Both the position numbers and the translations under genes were made by a program. The notes beneath the pieces are model-generated. The model did not search any database. It worked only from the letters and a program-made list of their open reading frames with translations, and was not told the origin of the DNA. From Priestia aryabhattai (GTDB taxonomy: Bacteria; Bacillota; Bacilli; Bacillales; Bacillaceae_H), in contig NZ_JAMBOQ010000002.1 in assembly GCF_023715685.1 (NCBI RefSeq), positions 806,001-870,000 of the forward strand: 64,000 bases of DNA. Direction: 5' to 3'. Of this stretch, positions 1 through 9,655 are shown piece after piece (the stretch's first letter is position 1; each line of letters begins with the position of its first letter).

Positions 1-554
1 TACAAGAATCAGGAGAGAATTTAGAAACTCCAGCTGAAGACACGGCTGTTATTGTCTTAGGACGAGGAGGAAGTGATCCTGATGCAAACAGTGATTTATA
101 TAAAATTACGCGCCTTCTTTGGGAAAAAACAAACTATAAAATCGTTGAAACTTCTTTTATGGGCGTGACCGCTCCATTGATTGATGAAGGAGTGGAGCGA
201 TGTTTGAAATTAGGCGCTAAAAAAGTGGTGATTCTTCCGTATTTCTTATTTACAGGCGTATTAATTAAGCGTTTAGAAGAAATGGTTAAGCATTATAAAT
301 TGCAGCATGAAGACATTGAGTTTAAGCTAGCCGGCTATTTCGGTTTTCATCCAAAACTGCAGACAATTTTAAAAGAACGTGCTGAAGAAGGATTAGAAGG
401 TGAAGTGAAAATGAACTGCGATACGTGTCAATATCGCCTCGGCATTATGGAGCATATTGATCACCATCATCATCACGATCATGACCATGATCACGGACAC
501 CATCACCACGATCACCACGATCACCATGAAGATAAGGTCGGCGAGCTAAAATGA
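1..554 (+). CDS. cbiX: Sirohydrochlorin cobaltochelatase CbiX (3' part, 5' end outside window)
   Basis: Inserts Co2+ into sirohydrochlorin, the entry step of the anaerobic (cobalt-early) B12 route. The reading frame is open from base 3, so the gene starts upstream of the window. Visible parts are the C-terminal chelatase domain (residues such as GRGGSDPDAN, then LPYFLFTGVLIKRL), an MxCxxC motif (MNCDTC, bases 410-427) of the kind reported to bind a 4Fe-4S cluster in the long B. megaterium CbiX, and a histidine-rich tail (about bases 454-528) thought to store or deliver metal. It overlaps cbiJ by 4 bases (ATGA), indicating translational coupling. Confidence 0.93.
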   Translation, partial: QESGENLETPAEDTAVIVLGRGGSDPDANSDLYKITRLLWEKTNYKIVETSFMGVTAPLIDEGVERCLKLGAKKVVILPYFLFTGVLIKRLEEMVKHYKLQHEDIEFKLAGYFGFHPKLQTILKERAEEGLEGEVKMNCDTCQYRLGIMEHIDHHHHHDHDHDHGHHHHDHHDHHEDKVGELK

Positions 555-1318
555 TTTTATTGTTAGCTGGAACTAGCGATGCACGTGCATTAGCCGTGCA
601 AGTGAAAAAAGCAGGTTATGACGTTACGGCAACGGTTGTAACCGACAATGCAGCAATCGAATTACAGCGAGCAGAAGTGAAAGTGAAAATTGGACGTCTC
701 ACAAAAGAAGATATGACGGATTTTATAAACGAACATGGTGTAAAAGCTATTGTTGATGCAAGTCATCCTTTTGCCGAAGAAGCGTCTAAAAATGCTATCG
801 GTGCGGCTGCTGAAACAGCGATTCCTTACATACGCTATGAGCGGGCTTCGCAGGCTTTTACCTATGATAATATGACGATGGTTTCTACGTATGAAGAAGC
901 AGCAGAAGTAGCAGCTGAGAAAAAAGGAGTTATTATGCTGACAACAGGCAGCAAGACGCTGCAGGTTTTTACAGAAAAGCTGCTTCCTCTTTCAGATGTA
1001 CGGCTTGTTGCTCGTATGCTTCCAAGGCTGGATAATATGGAAAAGTGCCAGCAATTAGGACTGCCGCAAAAAAATATTATTGCTATTCAAGGGCCGTTTA
1101 CAAAAGAGTTTGACCGAGCGCTGTATAAGCAGTACGGAGTGACGGTCATGGTCACAAAAGAAAGCGGAAAAGTTGGATCTGTGGATGAAAAAGTGGAAGC
1201 AGCCAAAGAGTTGGGCTTAGATATCATTATGATTGGGCGACCAAAAATCGAGTATGGGACCGTTTATTCTACGTTTGAAGAAGTGGTTCATGCTTTAGTA
1301 AACCAAACTAGGAGTTGA
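551..1318 (+). CDS. cbiJ: Cobalt-precorrin-6A reductase CbiJ
   Basis: NAD(P)H-dependent reduction of the corrin ring precursor (cobalt-precorrin-6A to -6B) in cobalamin synthesis, a cytosolic enzyme. 255 aa, the usual CbiJ/CobK length. The N-terminus (MILLLAGTSDARALA) is the typical nucleotide-binding start of the family, and VDASHPFAEEAS and MIGRPKIEYG are family-like segments. The ATG overlaps the cbiX stop, and the gene lies between cbiX and cbiC as in the described B. megaterium cobI operon. Confidence 0.93.
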   Translation: MILLLAGTSDARALAVQVKKAGYDVTATVVTDNAAIELQRAEVKVKIGRLTKEDMTDFINEHGVKAIVDASHPFAEEASKNAIGAAAETAIPYIRYERASQAFTYDNMTMVSTYEEAAEVAAEKKGVIMLTTGSKTLQVFTEKLLPLSDVRLVARMLPRLDNMEKCQQLGLPQKNIIAIQGPFTKEFDRALYKQYGVTVMVTKESGKVGSVDEKVEAAKELGLDIIMIGRPKIEYGTVYSTFEEVVHALVNQTRS

Positions 1319-1323
1319 TTGAG

Positions 1324-1971
1324 ATGGATTTTCGTACAGAATTTAAACCGTTAACTGTTCAGCCTCAGCAAATTGAAGGAAAAAGTTTTGAAATGATTAC
1401 AGAAGAGCTTGGGCCTCATCCGTTTACAGATGAACAGTACCCAATTGTTCAGCGCGTGATTCATGCGTCTGCAGACTTTGAGCTTGGACGCAGCATGCTG
1501 TTTCATCCGGATGCCATTCAAGCAGGAATTAAAGCAATTCGCAGCGGCAAGCAAGTGGTTGCTGATGTACAAATGGTACAAGTAGGAACAAACAAGCAAC
1601 GAATTGAAAAACACGGCGGGGAAATCAAAGTTTATATCTCAGATTCGGACGTCATGGAAGAAGCGAAGCGTTTAAATACAACGCGTGCAATTATTTCTAT
1701 GCGAAAAGCAATTAAAGAAGCAGACGGCGGGATTTTTGCAATTGGGAACGCACCGACAGCTTTACTTGAATTAATTCGTTTGATTAAAGAAGGAGAAGCG
1801 AAGCCTGGGCTTGTTATTGGTCTGCCGGTAGGATTTGTTTCAGCAGCTGAATCTAAAGAAGAGCTTGCTAAACTTGACGTGCCGTTTATTACAAACATTG
1901 GGCGAAAAGGCGGTAGTACGGTAACCGTTGCTGCATTAAATGCAATTTCAATCCTTGCAGATCAGGTGTAA
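1324..1971 (+). CDS. cbiC: Cobalt-precorrin-8 methylmutase CbiC
   Basis: Moves the C11 methyl group to C12 to form cobyrinate. 215 aa from ATG 1324. This start is preferred over the in-frame TTG at 1315 because the AGGAG at 1310-1314 touches the TTG but is 9 bases from the ATG. Family segments include VIHASADFELG and MLFHPDAIQAG, the latter carrying the conserved His of the CbiC/CobH family, and a C-terminal GLPVGFVSAAESK motif. It follows cbiJ almost without a gap and ends 3 bases before cbiD. Confidence 0.93.
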   Translation: MDFRTEFKPLTVQPQQIEGKSFEMITEELGPHPFTDEQYPIVQRVIHASADFELGRSMLFHPDAIQAGIKAIRSGKQVVADVQMVQVGTNKQRIEKHGGEIKVYISDSDVMEEAKRLNTTRAIISMRKAIKEADGGIFAIGNAPTALLELIRLIKEGEAKPGLVIGLPVGFVSAAESKEELAKLDVPFITNIGRKGGSTVTVAALNAISILADQV

Positions 1972-1974
1972 CGT

Positions 1975-3078
1975 ATGAAGGAAGTGCCAAAAGAACCTAA
2001 GAAACTCAGAGAAGGCTATACAACGGGCGCTTGTGCAACGGCAGCTACGAGAGCAGCGCTGCTTACGCTAATTTCAGGAGAAGTGCAAGATGAGTCAACG
2101 ATTTACTTACCTGTCGGTCGCTTTGCTACGTTTCATCTTGAAGAATGCGAGTATCGCGCAAGCAGCGCTGTAGCTAGCATCATTAAAGATGCTGGAGACG
2201 ATCCCGACGCCACGCACGGAGCGCTGATTATTTCTGAAGTTTCGTGGTGTAATGGTGTAGACATTATCATTGATGGAGGAGTGGGGGTAGGGCGTGTAAC
2301 AAAGCCCGGTCTCCCTGTTCCTGTAGGTGAAGCAGCCATTAACCCTGTTCCACGAAAGATGCTGAAAGAAACGGCTCAACAGCTTCTGGCTGAATATAAT
2401 ATTCAAAAAGGCGTTAAGATTGTTATCTCTGTTCCTGAGGGAGAAGAAATGGCGAAAAAGACATTAAATGCACGTCTAGGTATTTTAGGAGGCATTTCGA
2501 TACTGGGGACAAGAGGGATTGTCGTTCCGTTCTCAACGGCTGCTTATAAAGCAAGCATCGTGCAGGCAATCAGCGTTGCTAAAGCGAGCAACTGTGAGCA
2601 CGTTGTCATTACTACAGGGGGCCGAAGCGAAAAGTATGGAATGAAACAGTTCCCTGAACTTCCAGAAGAAGCATTTATAGAAATGGGAGATTTTGTTGGA
2701 TTTACTTTAAAACAATGTAAAAAGCAAGGAATGAAAAAAGTATCGCTCGTAGGCATGATGGGAAAGTTTTCTAAAGTTGCCCAAGGCGTTATGATGGTTC
2801 ATTCCAAAAGTGCACCCATTGATTTTAATTTTTTAGCAAAAGCAGCTTCTGAGTCAGGCGCTTCTGATGAACTGGTAGAGGAAATAAAAGGCGCAAACAC
2901 AGCTTCTCAAGTGGGAGATTTAATGACGCAAAGCGGTCATCATCAGTTTTTTGAAAAACTGTGCGAGTACTGCTGTTTATCAGCATTAAAGGAAGTAGGG
3001 GACGGAATCGATGTCGATACGTCTCTTTACACATTAAAAGGAGATTTTTTAGGACAGGCGGTGCAACATGGCAATTAA
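1975..3078 (+). CDS. cbiD: Cobalt-precorrin-5B C1-methyltransferase CbiD
   Basis: SAM-dependent C1 methylation in the anaerobic B12 pathway. 367 aa, normal for CbiD. The start [19 protein letters not shown] is the CbiD signature (GYTTGxCAxAA), followed by an internal glycine-rich stretch ([28 protein letters not shown]) and [20 protein letters not shown]. CbiD marks the cobalt-early (anaerobic-type) route. It begins 3 bases after cbiC and overlaps cbiET by 11 bases. Confidence 0.95.
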
Positions 3079-4264
3079 AATTATTGGAATTGGTGACGAC
3101 GGGAAGTTAAGTCTGCTTCCTATGTATGAACAGTGGATTTACGAAAGCGATGTGCTCATTGGAGGGAAGCGTCACCTTGACTTTTTTCAAGATTTCCAAG
3201 GAGAAAAAGTAGCCATTGAAGGAGGTCTTTCTTCCCTTGTTGAACGTTTAAAAAACGAAGAAGGAAATGCGGTTGTGTTAGCATCAGGCGACCCGTTATT
3301 TTACGGAATTGGAAGCTATCTTTCTACGAAGCTAGACGTTGAAATATACCCTTATTTAAGTTCTATTCAGCTTGCATTCTCACGTTTAAAAGAAAGATGG
3401 CAAGACGCTTATTTTACAAGTGTGCACGGGAGAAGCATAAAGGGACTTGCTCAGCGCATTGACGGCTATAAAAAAGTAGCGATTTTAACCGATGAGCAAA
3501 ATTCTCCTACTGCTCTGGCAAACTACTTATTGTCATTTGGCATGACAGAATACAAGATGTTTGTGGCAGAGAACTTAGGAGGAGAAACGGAGCGCTGTCA
3601 GCTGCTTTCGTTGGAAGAGGCGGCGAATCAATTCTTTTCTCCGCTTAATGTCGTGATATTAAAGCAGGTAGAAGAAAGTCCAGTCTGGCCTCTTGGAATA
3701 GAGGACGATGAATTTATTCAACGTAAACCGGATAAGGGACTTATCACCAAAAAAGAAATTCGTACACTTAGTATTAGCGCCCTGCAGCTAAAGAGAGACA
3801 GCGTCGTATGGGATATCGGAACATGTACGGGTTCAGTTGCGATTGAAGCGGCTAAAATAGCGCGTGAAGGACAAATTTTTGCCGTGGAAAAAAATGAAGC
3901 AGACTTAGAAAACTGCAGGGAAAATCTAGCGAAATTTCGAGTAGATGCCCACACTGTGCACGGAAAAGCACCGGAAGGGCTAAATGAGTTTGCTGATCCT
4001 GATGCGGTGTTTATTGGAGGTACAGCAGGAGGCATGGAAACAATTTTAGATGTTTGCTGCAGCCGATTAAATTCAGGAGGTCGCATCGTATTAAATGCCG
4101 TAACGATTGAAAATTTAGCAGAAGCGATGAAAGCTTTTAAAGAACGAGGGTTTGAGACTGCTGTTACCCTTGCACAAATTTCAAGAAGCAAGCCAATTTT
4201 ACATTTAACACGATTTGACGCTTTAAACCCCATTTATATTATTACAGCCAAAAGAGGAGAATGA
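3068..4264 (+). CDS. cbiET: Fused cobalt-precorrin-7 C5-methyltransferase / cobalt-precorrin-6B C15-methyltransferase (decarboxylating) CbiET
   Basis: One polypeptide of 398 aa. The N-terminal ~190 residues are a tetrapyrrole (SUMT-fold) methylase ([14 protein letters not shown]), the CbiE part. The C-terminal ~200 residues are a Rossmann methyltransferase with the SAM loop [13 protein letters not shown], the CbiT part, which methylates C15 and decarboxylates the C12 acetate. In Salmonella the two are separate genes; the fusion is the form described for B. megaterium and resembles CobL of the aerobic pathway. Both halves look complete. Confidence 0.94.
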
Positions 4265-4266
4265 AC

Positions 4267-4968
4267 ATGATTGGAACATTGTACGGACTTGGAGTTGGAC
4301 CAGGAGATCCAGAACTGATTACAGTAAAAGCATTTCGTAAATTAAAAGAATCACCCGTTATTGCGTATCCGAAAAAGCAAAAAGGAAGCAAAAGCTACGC
4401 TCAGAAAATTATTGATGTCTATTTCAGTGCAAATGAAAAAGACATGCTCGGACTTGTGTTTCCGATGACAAAAGATCCTGCTATTTTAGAAAAAAAATGG
4501 ACCGAAACGGTGGAACGAGTATGGGAAAAGCTTGAGGAAGGAAAAGATGTAGCATTTGTGACAGAGGGCGACCCTATGCTTTACAGCACGTTTATTCACA
4601 TGATGCGTCTGATGCAAGAACGTCACCCACAGGCTCCGATTCAAGTGATTCCTGGCATTTCATCCATTAATGGAGCTGCATCTCGCTTAGGTATTCCGTT
4701 AGCAGACGGGGATGAACACGTAGCAATTGTTCCTGCTCGTGAAGATTATGAAACAATGAAAAAAGTATTAGTGGAAAACGACTGCGTCATTTTTATTAAA
4801 GTAGCCAAAGTCATCGATTTTATGGTCGGTCTTTTAAAAGAGCTTGACCTGCTTGAAAAAGCGTCGGTGGTAACAAAAGTAACGTCAGATGAAGAAATTA
4901 TTTGGAAAGCTTCAGAACTAGAAGGAGCGGATTTACAATACTTAACGCTAATGGTGGTGCGAAAATGA
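4267..4968 (+). CDS. cbiL: Cobalt-factor II / precorrin-2 C20-methyltransferase CbiL
   Basis: SAM-dependent C20 methylation, the first methylation after cobalt insertion. 233 aa from ATG 4267. An in-frame ATG at 4261 directly abuts the GAGGAG at 4255-4260, so the ATG 6 bases after the SD is preferred. It has the SUMT-type motifs LGVGPGDPELITVKAF at the N-terminus and TEGDPMLYSTF in the middle. It ends in an ATGA overlap with cbiF. Confidence 0.94.
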   Translation: MIGTLYGLGVGPGDPELITVKAFRKLKESPVIAYPKKQKGSKSYAQKIIDVYFSANEKDMLGLVFPMTKDPAILEKKWTETVERVWEKLEEGKDVAFVTEGDPMLYSTFIHMMRLMQERHPQAPIQVIPGISSINGAASRLGIPLADGDEHVAIVPAREDYETMKKVLVENDCVIFIKVAKVIDFMVGLLKELDLLEKASVVTKVTSDEEIIWKASELEGADLQYLTLMVVRK

Positions 4969-5741
4969 AGTTATACATAATCGGAGCTGGACCCGGAGAT
5001 CCAGATTTAATTACCGTAAAAGGCTTAAAATTACTTCAGCAAGCAGATGTTGTTTTATACGCTGACTCACTAGTAAGTCAAGATCTAATTGCTAAGTCTA
5101 AACCAGGTGCTGAAGTGTTAAAAACAGCGGGTATGCATTTAGAAGAAATGGTCGGTACTATGCTTGATCGCATGCGTGAAGGGAAAATGGTCGTGAGAGT
5201 ACATACGGGAGATCCGGCTATGTACGGAGCCATTATGGAACAAATGGTGCTTTTAAAAAGAGAAGGTGTTGATATTGAAATCGTTCCGGGCGTCAGCTCC
5301 GTATTCGCTGCTGCTGCAGCGGCTGAAGCAGAATTAACCATTCCGGATTTGACTCAGACCGTTATTTTAACTCGGGCCGAAGGAAGAACGCCTGTACCTG
5401 AGTTTGAAAAATTAACGGATTTAGCAAAACATAAATGTACGATTGCGTTATTTTTAAGCGCGACGCTCACAAAAAAAGTAATGAAAGAATTTATAAATGC
5501 CGGTTGGAGTGAGGATACGCCGGTTGTAGTAGTCTATAAAGCAACGTGGCCTGATGAAAAAATTGTTCGCACGACGGTAAAAGACCTAGATGATGCTATG
5601 CGAACAAATGGCATTCGTAAGCAGGCTATGATTTTGGCGGGCTGGGCACTTGACCCCCACATTCATGACAAAGATTATCGTTCAAAACTCTACGATAAAA
5701 CATTTACCCACGGCTTTCGCAAGGGAGTGAAATCGGAATGA
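4965..5741 (+). CDS. cbiF: Cobalt-precorrin-4 C11-methyltransferase CbiF
   Basis: SAM-dependent C11 methylation; the B. megaterium CbiF was the first structurally solved enzyme of this family (established knowledge). 258 aa starting at ATG 4965, which overlaps the cbiL stop (ATGA). The frame stays open further upstream, but that part lies inside cbiL. Motifs: IIGAGPGDPDLITVKG, VRVHTGDPAMYGA and VPGVSSVFAAAAAAEAELT. The next gene, cbiG, overlaps its stop by 4 bases. Confidence 0.95.
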   Translation: MKLYIIGAGPGDPDLITVKGLKLLQQADVVLYADSLVSQDLIAKSKPGAEVLKTAGMHLEEMVGTMLDRMREGKMVVRVHTGDPAMYGAIMEQMVLLKREGVDIEIVPGVSSVFAAAAAAEAELTIPDLTQTVILTRAEGRTPVPEFEKLTDLAKHKCTIALFLSATLTKKVMKEFINAGWSEDTPVVVVYKATWPDEKIVRTTVKDLDDAMRTNGIRKQAMILAGWALDPHIHDKDYRSKLYDKTFTHGFRKGVKSE

Positions 5742-6862
5742 TTCAACTCGAAGAAGGAAAAAAAGCTCCAATTACACAGCGCGGGGATTATGCAGTCGTG
5801 GCCATCACGAAGCACGGCGTAGAAATTGCAAGAAATCTTGGCCGCATCTTTCAGCAGTCTGATGTGTATTACATGAGCAAGTTTGAAAAAGGAGACGAAC
5901 AAGAGCAGAACATTCAGATGTTTTCAGGAAGTGTGCGGATGCTCTTGCCTTCTCTTTTTGAATCGTATAAAGGACTTATTATTATTATCTCACTAGGAGC
6001 AGTTGTGCGTATGATTGCACCTATTTTAAAAGATAAGAAAACAGATCCGGCGGTTGTTGTTATCGATGACAAAGGCGAAAATGTCATCAGTGTGCTTTCG
6101 GGTCATATCGGAGGAGCAAATGAGCTTACGCGTGAAGTTGCGGCAGCTCTTAGGGCCCATCCTGTTATTACAACAGCATCCGATGTTCAAAAAACGATTC
6201 CAGTTGATTTATTTGGAAAGCGCTTTGGATGGGTATGGGAATCAGCAGAAAAGCTAACGCCCGTCAGTGCTTCTGTGGTGAATGAAGAAGAAATAGCAGT
6301 GGTTCAAGAATCAGGTGAAAAGAGCTGGTGGCATTATGAGCACCCCGTTCCAGCTAACATTAAAACGTATTCATCGATTCAGACAGCTCTTGAAGCATCG
6401 CCACATGCAGCTTTGGTCGTAACGCATCGCGATTTAAAAAAAGAGGAAGAAGCGATCTTAGAAAACGGTGTTCTTTACCGGCCAAAAGTGTTGGCGATTG
6501 GGATGGGGTGCAATCGAGGGACAAGTGCAGCTGAAATTGAAACCGTTATTGAAAAAACGCTTGCTGAACTTCAGTTTTCAATGAAAAGTGTAAAAGCATT
6601 ATGTACAATAGAGTTAAAGAAAGATGAAGAAGGGCTGCTAGAAGTGGCGTCTAAGTATGGCTGGGAGTTTGTCTATTATTCGCCGCAAGAGCTAAACAGC
6701 ATAAGTATCCAACAGCCTTCAGATACTGTCTTTAAATATACAGGTGCATATGGCGTTAGTGAACCTGCTGCTATGTTATACAGCGGTGCTGATACGCTTG
6801 AACTTGTTAAGAAAAAGTCAGGGAATGTAACTATTTCAGTGGCACTTATTCCATATGACTAA
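5738..6862 (+). CDS. cbiG: Cobalt-precorrin-5A hydrolase CbiG
   Basis: Opens the delta-lactone of cobalt-precorrin-5A with loss of the two-carbon fragment (acetaldehyde). 374 aa, with an N-terminal and middle region (IISLGAVVRMIAPILKDKKTDPAVVVID, then VISVLSGHIGGANELTR) and a C-terminal CbiG/CobE-type domain beginning at VLAIGMGCNRGTSAAEIE. All three are typical of full-length CbiG. The start ATG overlaps the cbiF stop. Confidence 0.93.
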   Translation: MIQLEEGKKAPITQRGDYAVVAITKHGVEIARNLGRIFQQSDVYYMSKFEKGDEQEQNIQMFSGSVRMLLPSLFESYKGLIIIISLGAVVRMIAPILKDKKTDPAVVVIDDKGENVISVLSGHIGGANELTREVAAALRAHPVITTASDVQKTIPVDLFGKRFGWVWESAEKLTPVSASVVNEEEIAVVQESGEKSWWHYEHPVPANIKTYSSIQTALEASPHAALVVTHRDLKKEEEAILENGVLYRPKVLAIGMGCNRGTSAAEIETVIEKTLAELQFSMKSVKALCTIELKKDEEGLLEVASKYGWEFVYYSPQELNSISIQQPSDTVFKYTGAYGVSEPAAMLYSGADTLELVKKKSGNVTISVALIPYD

Positions 6863-6875
6863 AGGAGAGAACAAC

Positions 6876-8258
6876 ATGTCAAACAGAAGACTCGTCATTG
6901 CCGGTACCGGAAGTGGCGTAGGAAAAACAACCCTTACAATCGGGCTGATGGCAGCATTAAAACAAGCTGGTTATAAAGTTCAAGGGTTTAAGTGCGGACC
7001 CGATTATATTGATCCAACGTATCATACGGCTGTTACAGAACGAACGTCTCGAAATATCGACAGCTGGATGCTTGAACACGACATGGTTAGAGAAATTGTC
7101 GCTCGGGCTAGTCAAGATGCTGATATTTCCATCATGGAAGGAGTTATGGGATTTTTTGATGGAAAAAACCCGTTAACGAACGAAGGATCAACAGCAGAAA
7201 TTAGCTTAATCACAAATAGCCCTGTCCTTTTAGTTGTCAATTGTGCTAGTATGGCTAGAAGCGCAGCGGCGATTGTAAAAGGGTTTCAGCAATTTTTACC
7301 CGAAGCCAACATTGTCGGTGTGATTGCTAACCGAGTTGGAAGTGAAGGGCACTATAAACTTGTTAAGGCAGCGATTGAACAGGAATGTCACATCCCTGTA
7401 GTAGGCTACTTGAAAAGAAACGATGAGCTTACGATTCCTGAGCGTCACCTCGGGCTCATTCCGTCGATTGAACGAGGAGAATTAACACCGTTTTTTGAAC
7501 AGTTAGGGCAGCTTGTTCATGATACAATTGATATCGAAAAAGTATACGAGCTGGCTTTAGCTCCTAAAATAGAAATTAATGATCCTATATTTACAAAGCC
7601 GTCCGTGCCTCAAGTGAAAATTGCTGTGGCGAGAGATGCTGCTTTTAACTTTTATTATGAAGAAAATTTCGAATTGTTAAAAGCTTGCGGAGCAGAGCTT
7701 GTAGAGTTTTCACCTTTAAAAGGAGAAATGGTTCCACAAGATGCTGACGGCCTTTATATAGGAGGCGGATTTCCAGAAGAATTTGCTGAAACACTGGCTC
7801 AGCAAATCGACGTTAAAAACTCTGTCCGAGCAGCCATTCAAAAAGGGCTGCCTACGCTCGCTGAGTGTGGAGGCTTTATGTTTTTAACAGATGGTATTGT
7901 CACAACAGATGATACATGCTATGAAATGGTGGGGCTTATTCCCGGACAAGTAAGGATGCAGACAAAATTAGCTGCTTTAGGATACCGAGAAGTCACGGGA
8001 AAGCCGGGGAATTTTTTATTTAAAGGCGATATACAAGCTAAAGGCCATGAATTTCATTATTCAACTTTTTATTCAGAGAAAGAGTTTTCGCCTGCCTATG
8101 ATACAAAAGGGATGCGAGGAATGAAAGAAGAAGGCTATATGAACAATAATTTAATTGCCGGCTATACGCACTTTCATTTCGGCTCTTCTACGAAAATGGT
8201 AGAAAACTGGGTGGAACAGTGTAAAGCGGCAAAAAAAGAAAGAAGAGATGCAGTGTGA
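6876..8258 (+). CDS. cbiA: Cobyrinate a,c-diamide synthase CbiA
   Basis: ATP- and glutamine-dependent amidation of the a and c carboxylates of cobyrinate. 460 aa from ATG 6876, chosen because AAAGGAGAG at 6861-6869 is 6 bases upstream; the in-frame ATG at 6855 lies inside cbiG without an SD. The N-terminal domain is a DRTGS-type ATPase (P-loop GTGSGVGKTTLT). The C-terminal domain is a class I glutamine amidotransferase with LAECGGFMFL carrying the nucleophilic Cys. It overlaps the next gene by 4 bases. Confidence 0.94.
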   Translation: MSNRRLVIAGTGSGVGKTTLTIGLMAALKQAGYKVQGFKCGPDYIDPTYHTAVTERTSRNIDSWMLEHDMVREIVARASQDADISIMEGVMGFFDGKNPLTNEGSTAEISLITNSPVLLVVNCASMARSAAAIVKGFQQFLPEANIVGVIANRVGSEGHYKLVKAAIEQECHIPVVGYLKRNDELTIPERHLGLIPSIERGELTPFFEQLGQLVHDTIDIEKVYELALAPKIEINDPIFTKPSVPQVKIAVARDAAFNFYYEENFELLKACGAELVEFSPLKGEMVPQDADGLYIGGGFPEEFAETLAQQIDVKNSVRAAIQKGLPTLAECGGFMFLTDGIVTTDDTCYEMVGLIPGQVRMQTKLAALGYREVTGKPGNFLFKGDIQAKGHEFHYSTFYSEKEFSPAYDTKGMRGMKEEGYMNNNLIAGYTHFHFGSSTKMVENWVEQCKAAKKERRDAV

Positions 8259-9025
8259 CAGTTGGAAAAGTATATTTAGTAGGAGCCGGACCAGGAGATC
8301 CGAAGCTAATAACCGTGTATGGAATGGAGTGTATTCAAGAAGCAGACGTCATTTTATATGACCGCTTAGCCAACGAACAGTTGTTAAACTATGCAAAAAA
8401 AGACGCGGAGCTTATTTTTTGCGGAAAATTACCAGGCAAGCACGGAGTCATCCAAGATCGTATTCACGAACTGCTTGTTGAAAAAGCACTTCAAGGAAAA
8501 GTAGTCACGCGTTTAAAAGGAGGAGATCCTTTTGTATTTGGCCGCGGAGCAGAGGAAGCTGAAGTGCTTGCTAATCAAGGAATTCCTTACGAAGTAGTGC
8601 CAGGTATCACGTCAGGAATTGCAGCTCCGGCCTATGCAGGAATTCCTGTTACCCACAGAGACTATGCAACTTCTTTTGCGATTGTAACTGGGCATGGAAG
8701 AGAAGAAAAAGGAAAAGATTATTTAAACTGGTCAGCGCTCGCTCAAGGAATAGATACGATTGCTTTTTATATGGGCGTTGGAAATCTCCCTCACATATGC
8801 AAACAATTGATGGATCACGGAAGAGATAAACATACGCCAGTGGCGCTTGTTCAATGGGGAACGACAAAGTATCAGCGCACCGTAACTGGAACTCTTGCCA
8901 CAATTGAAGAAATAGCAAAAAAAGCAGAAATTGCTCATCCTGCTATCGTACTTGTAGGAGATGTTGTGACAATCAGAGAAAAAATAAAATGGTTCGAAGA
9001 AAAAGCGGAAAATATTCTGCTTTAA
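8255..9025 (+). CDS. cobA: Uroporphyrinogen-III C-methyltransferase (SUMT; CysG-A type)
   Basis: Methylates uroporphyrinogen III at C2 and C7 to precorrin-2, feeding both sirohaem and B12. 256 aa, starting at GTG 8255 inside the cbiA stop (GTGA). It carries the full SUMT signature: YLVGAGPGDPKLITVYG, LKGGDPFVFGRGAEEAE and VVPGITSGIAAPAYAGIPVTHR. It is a stand-alone methylase without the CysG dehydrogenase/ferrochelatase half, matching the gene called cysG-A in the described operon. Confidence 0.94.
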   Translation: MTVGKVYLVGAGPGDPKLITVYGMECIQEADVILYDRLANEQLLNYAKKDAELIFCGKLPGKHGVIQDRIHELLVEKALQGKVVTRLKGGDPFVFGRGAEEAEVLANQGIPYEVVPGITSGIAAPAYAGIPVTHRDYATSFAIVTGHGREEKGKDYLNWSALAQGIDTIAFYMGVGNLPHICKQLMDHGRDKHTPVALVQWGTTKYQRTVTGTLATIEEIAKKAEIAHPAIVLVGDVVTIREKIKWFEEKAENILL

Positions 9026-9045
9026 CGTTAAAAGGAGGAGACAAC

Positions 9046-9615
9046 ATGACGATTATCTCACAGCTAAAAGAACGAAGAGCGGTACGAGATCATGAGGCAC
9101 GTGAAGTGGAGCAAGAGAAGATTGAACAGCTGCTTGAAGCAGCGACGTGGGCTCCAAATGACCGAATGAGAGAGCCTTGGAGCTTCTATGTGATTCAAGG
9201 AGAAGCAAAAAAGAAGTATGAAGAACTGGCTGAAGCTTATTTAAAGGAGCGCTTTCCTACAAAGCCTCATTTGGTAGAAAGTTCGTTAAAAGCAGTGAAA
9301 AATACGCCTGTACATATCGTCGTAACAGCTGATACAGTTGAAGGAGACGAAGAAGCCACTGAAGACAACAAATATGCGGTTTCATGCGCGATTCATTCCA
9401 TGTGGCTAGCAGCTAAAGAGCTAGGTCTTGGATTCGTTTGGAGAACAAGAGGCGTTGGTCTTGTTCGAGACGAGCGCCTGTATGAGTTTATCGGTAAGCC
9501 TTCAGGTAAAGTCGTAGTAGGAAACGTATTTCTAGGCTATCCAAATGAAGAGTCTCTTACAAAAATGAAAGAGCCTGCTAGAACACCGTTTACAGAAAAA
9601 ACAACGTGGCTGTAA
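9046..9615 (+). CDS. cbiY: Nitroreductase-family flavoprotein CbiY
   Basis: 189 aa, starting at ATG 9046 behind the strong AAAGGAGGAG at 9031-9040. The nitroreductase (FMN) fold is recognised by the N-terminal SQLKERRAVRDHEAREV and WAPNDRMREPWSFYVI and by a late GFVWRTRG segment. It sits at the position of cbiY in the B. megaterium operon. Its reaction in B12 synthesis is not established to my knowledge; a flavin-dependent corrin cobalt reduction before BtuR would fit the context but is inference. It is too divergent for me to call BluB. Confidence 0.8.
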   Translation: MTIISQLKERRAVRDHEAREVEQEKIEQLLEAATWAPNDRMREPWSFYVIQGEAKKKYEELAEAYLKERFPTKPHLVESSLKAVKNTPVHIVVTADTVEGDEEATEDNKYAVSCAIHSMWLAAKELGLGFVWRTRGVGLVRDERLYEFIGKPSGKVVVGNVFLGYPNEESLTKMKEPARTPFTEKTTWL

Positions 9616-9655
9616 ATGTCATAAAGTGAAATTAGAAGAAAAAGAGGTTTTTAGA

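Noticed and set aside
454..528. Poly-His tail as a sequencing artefact or vector tag
   Set aside because: Long His-rich tails are a known feature of this CbiX type and the frame continues into a proper stop overlapping cbiJ.
3718..4233. 171-codon open frame on the minus strand inside cbiET
   Set aside because: Antisense to a clearly conserved enzyme domain, no SD, composition of a shadow frame.
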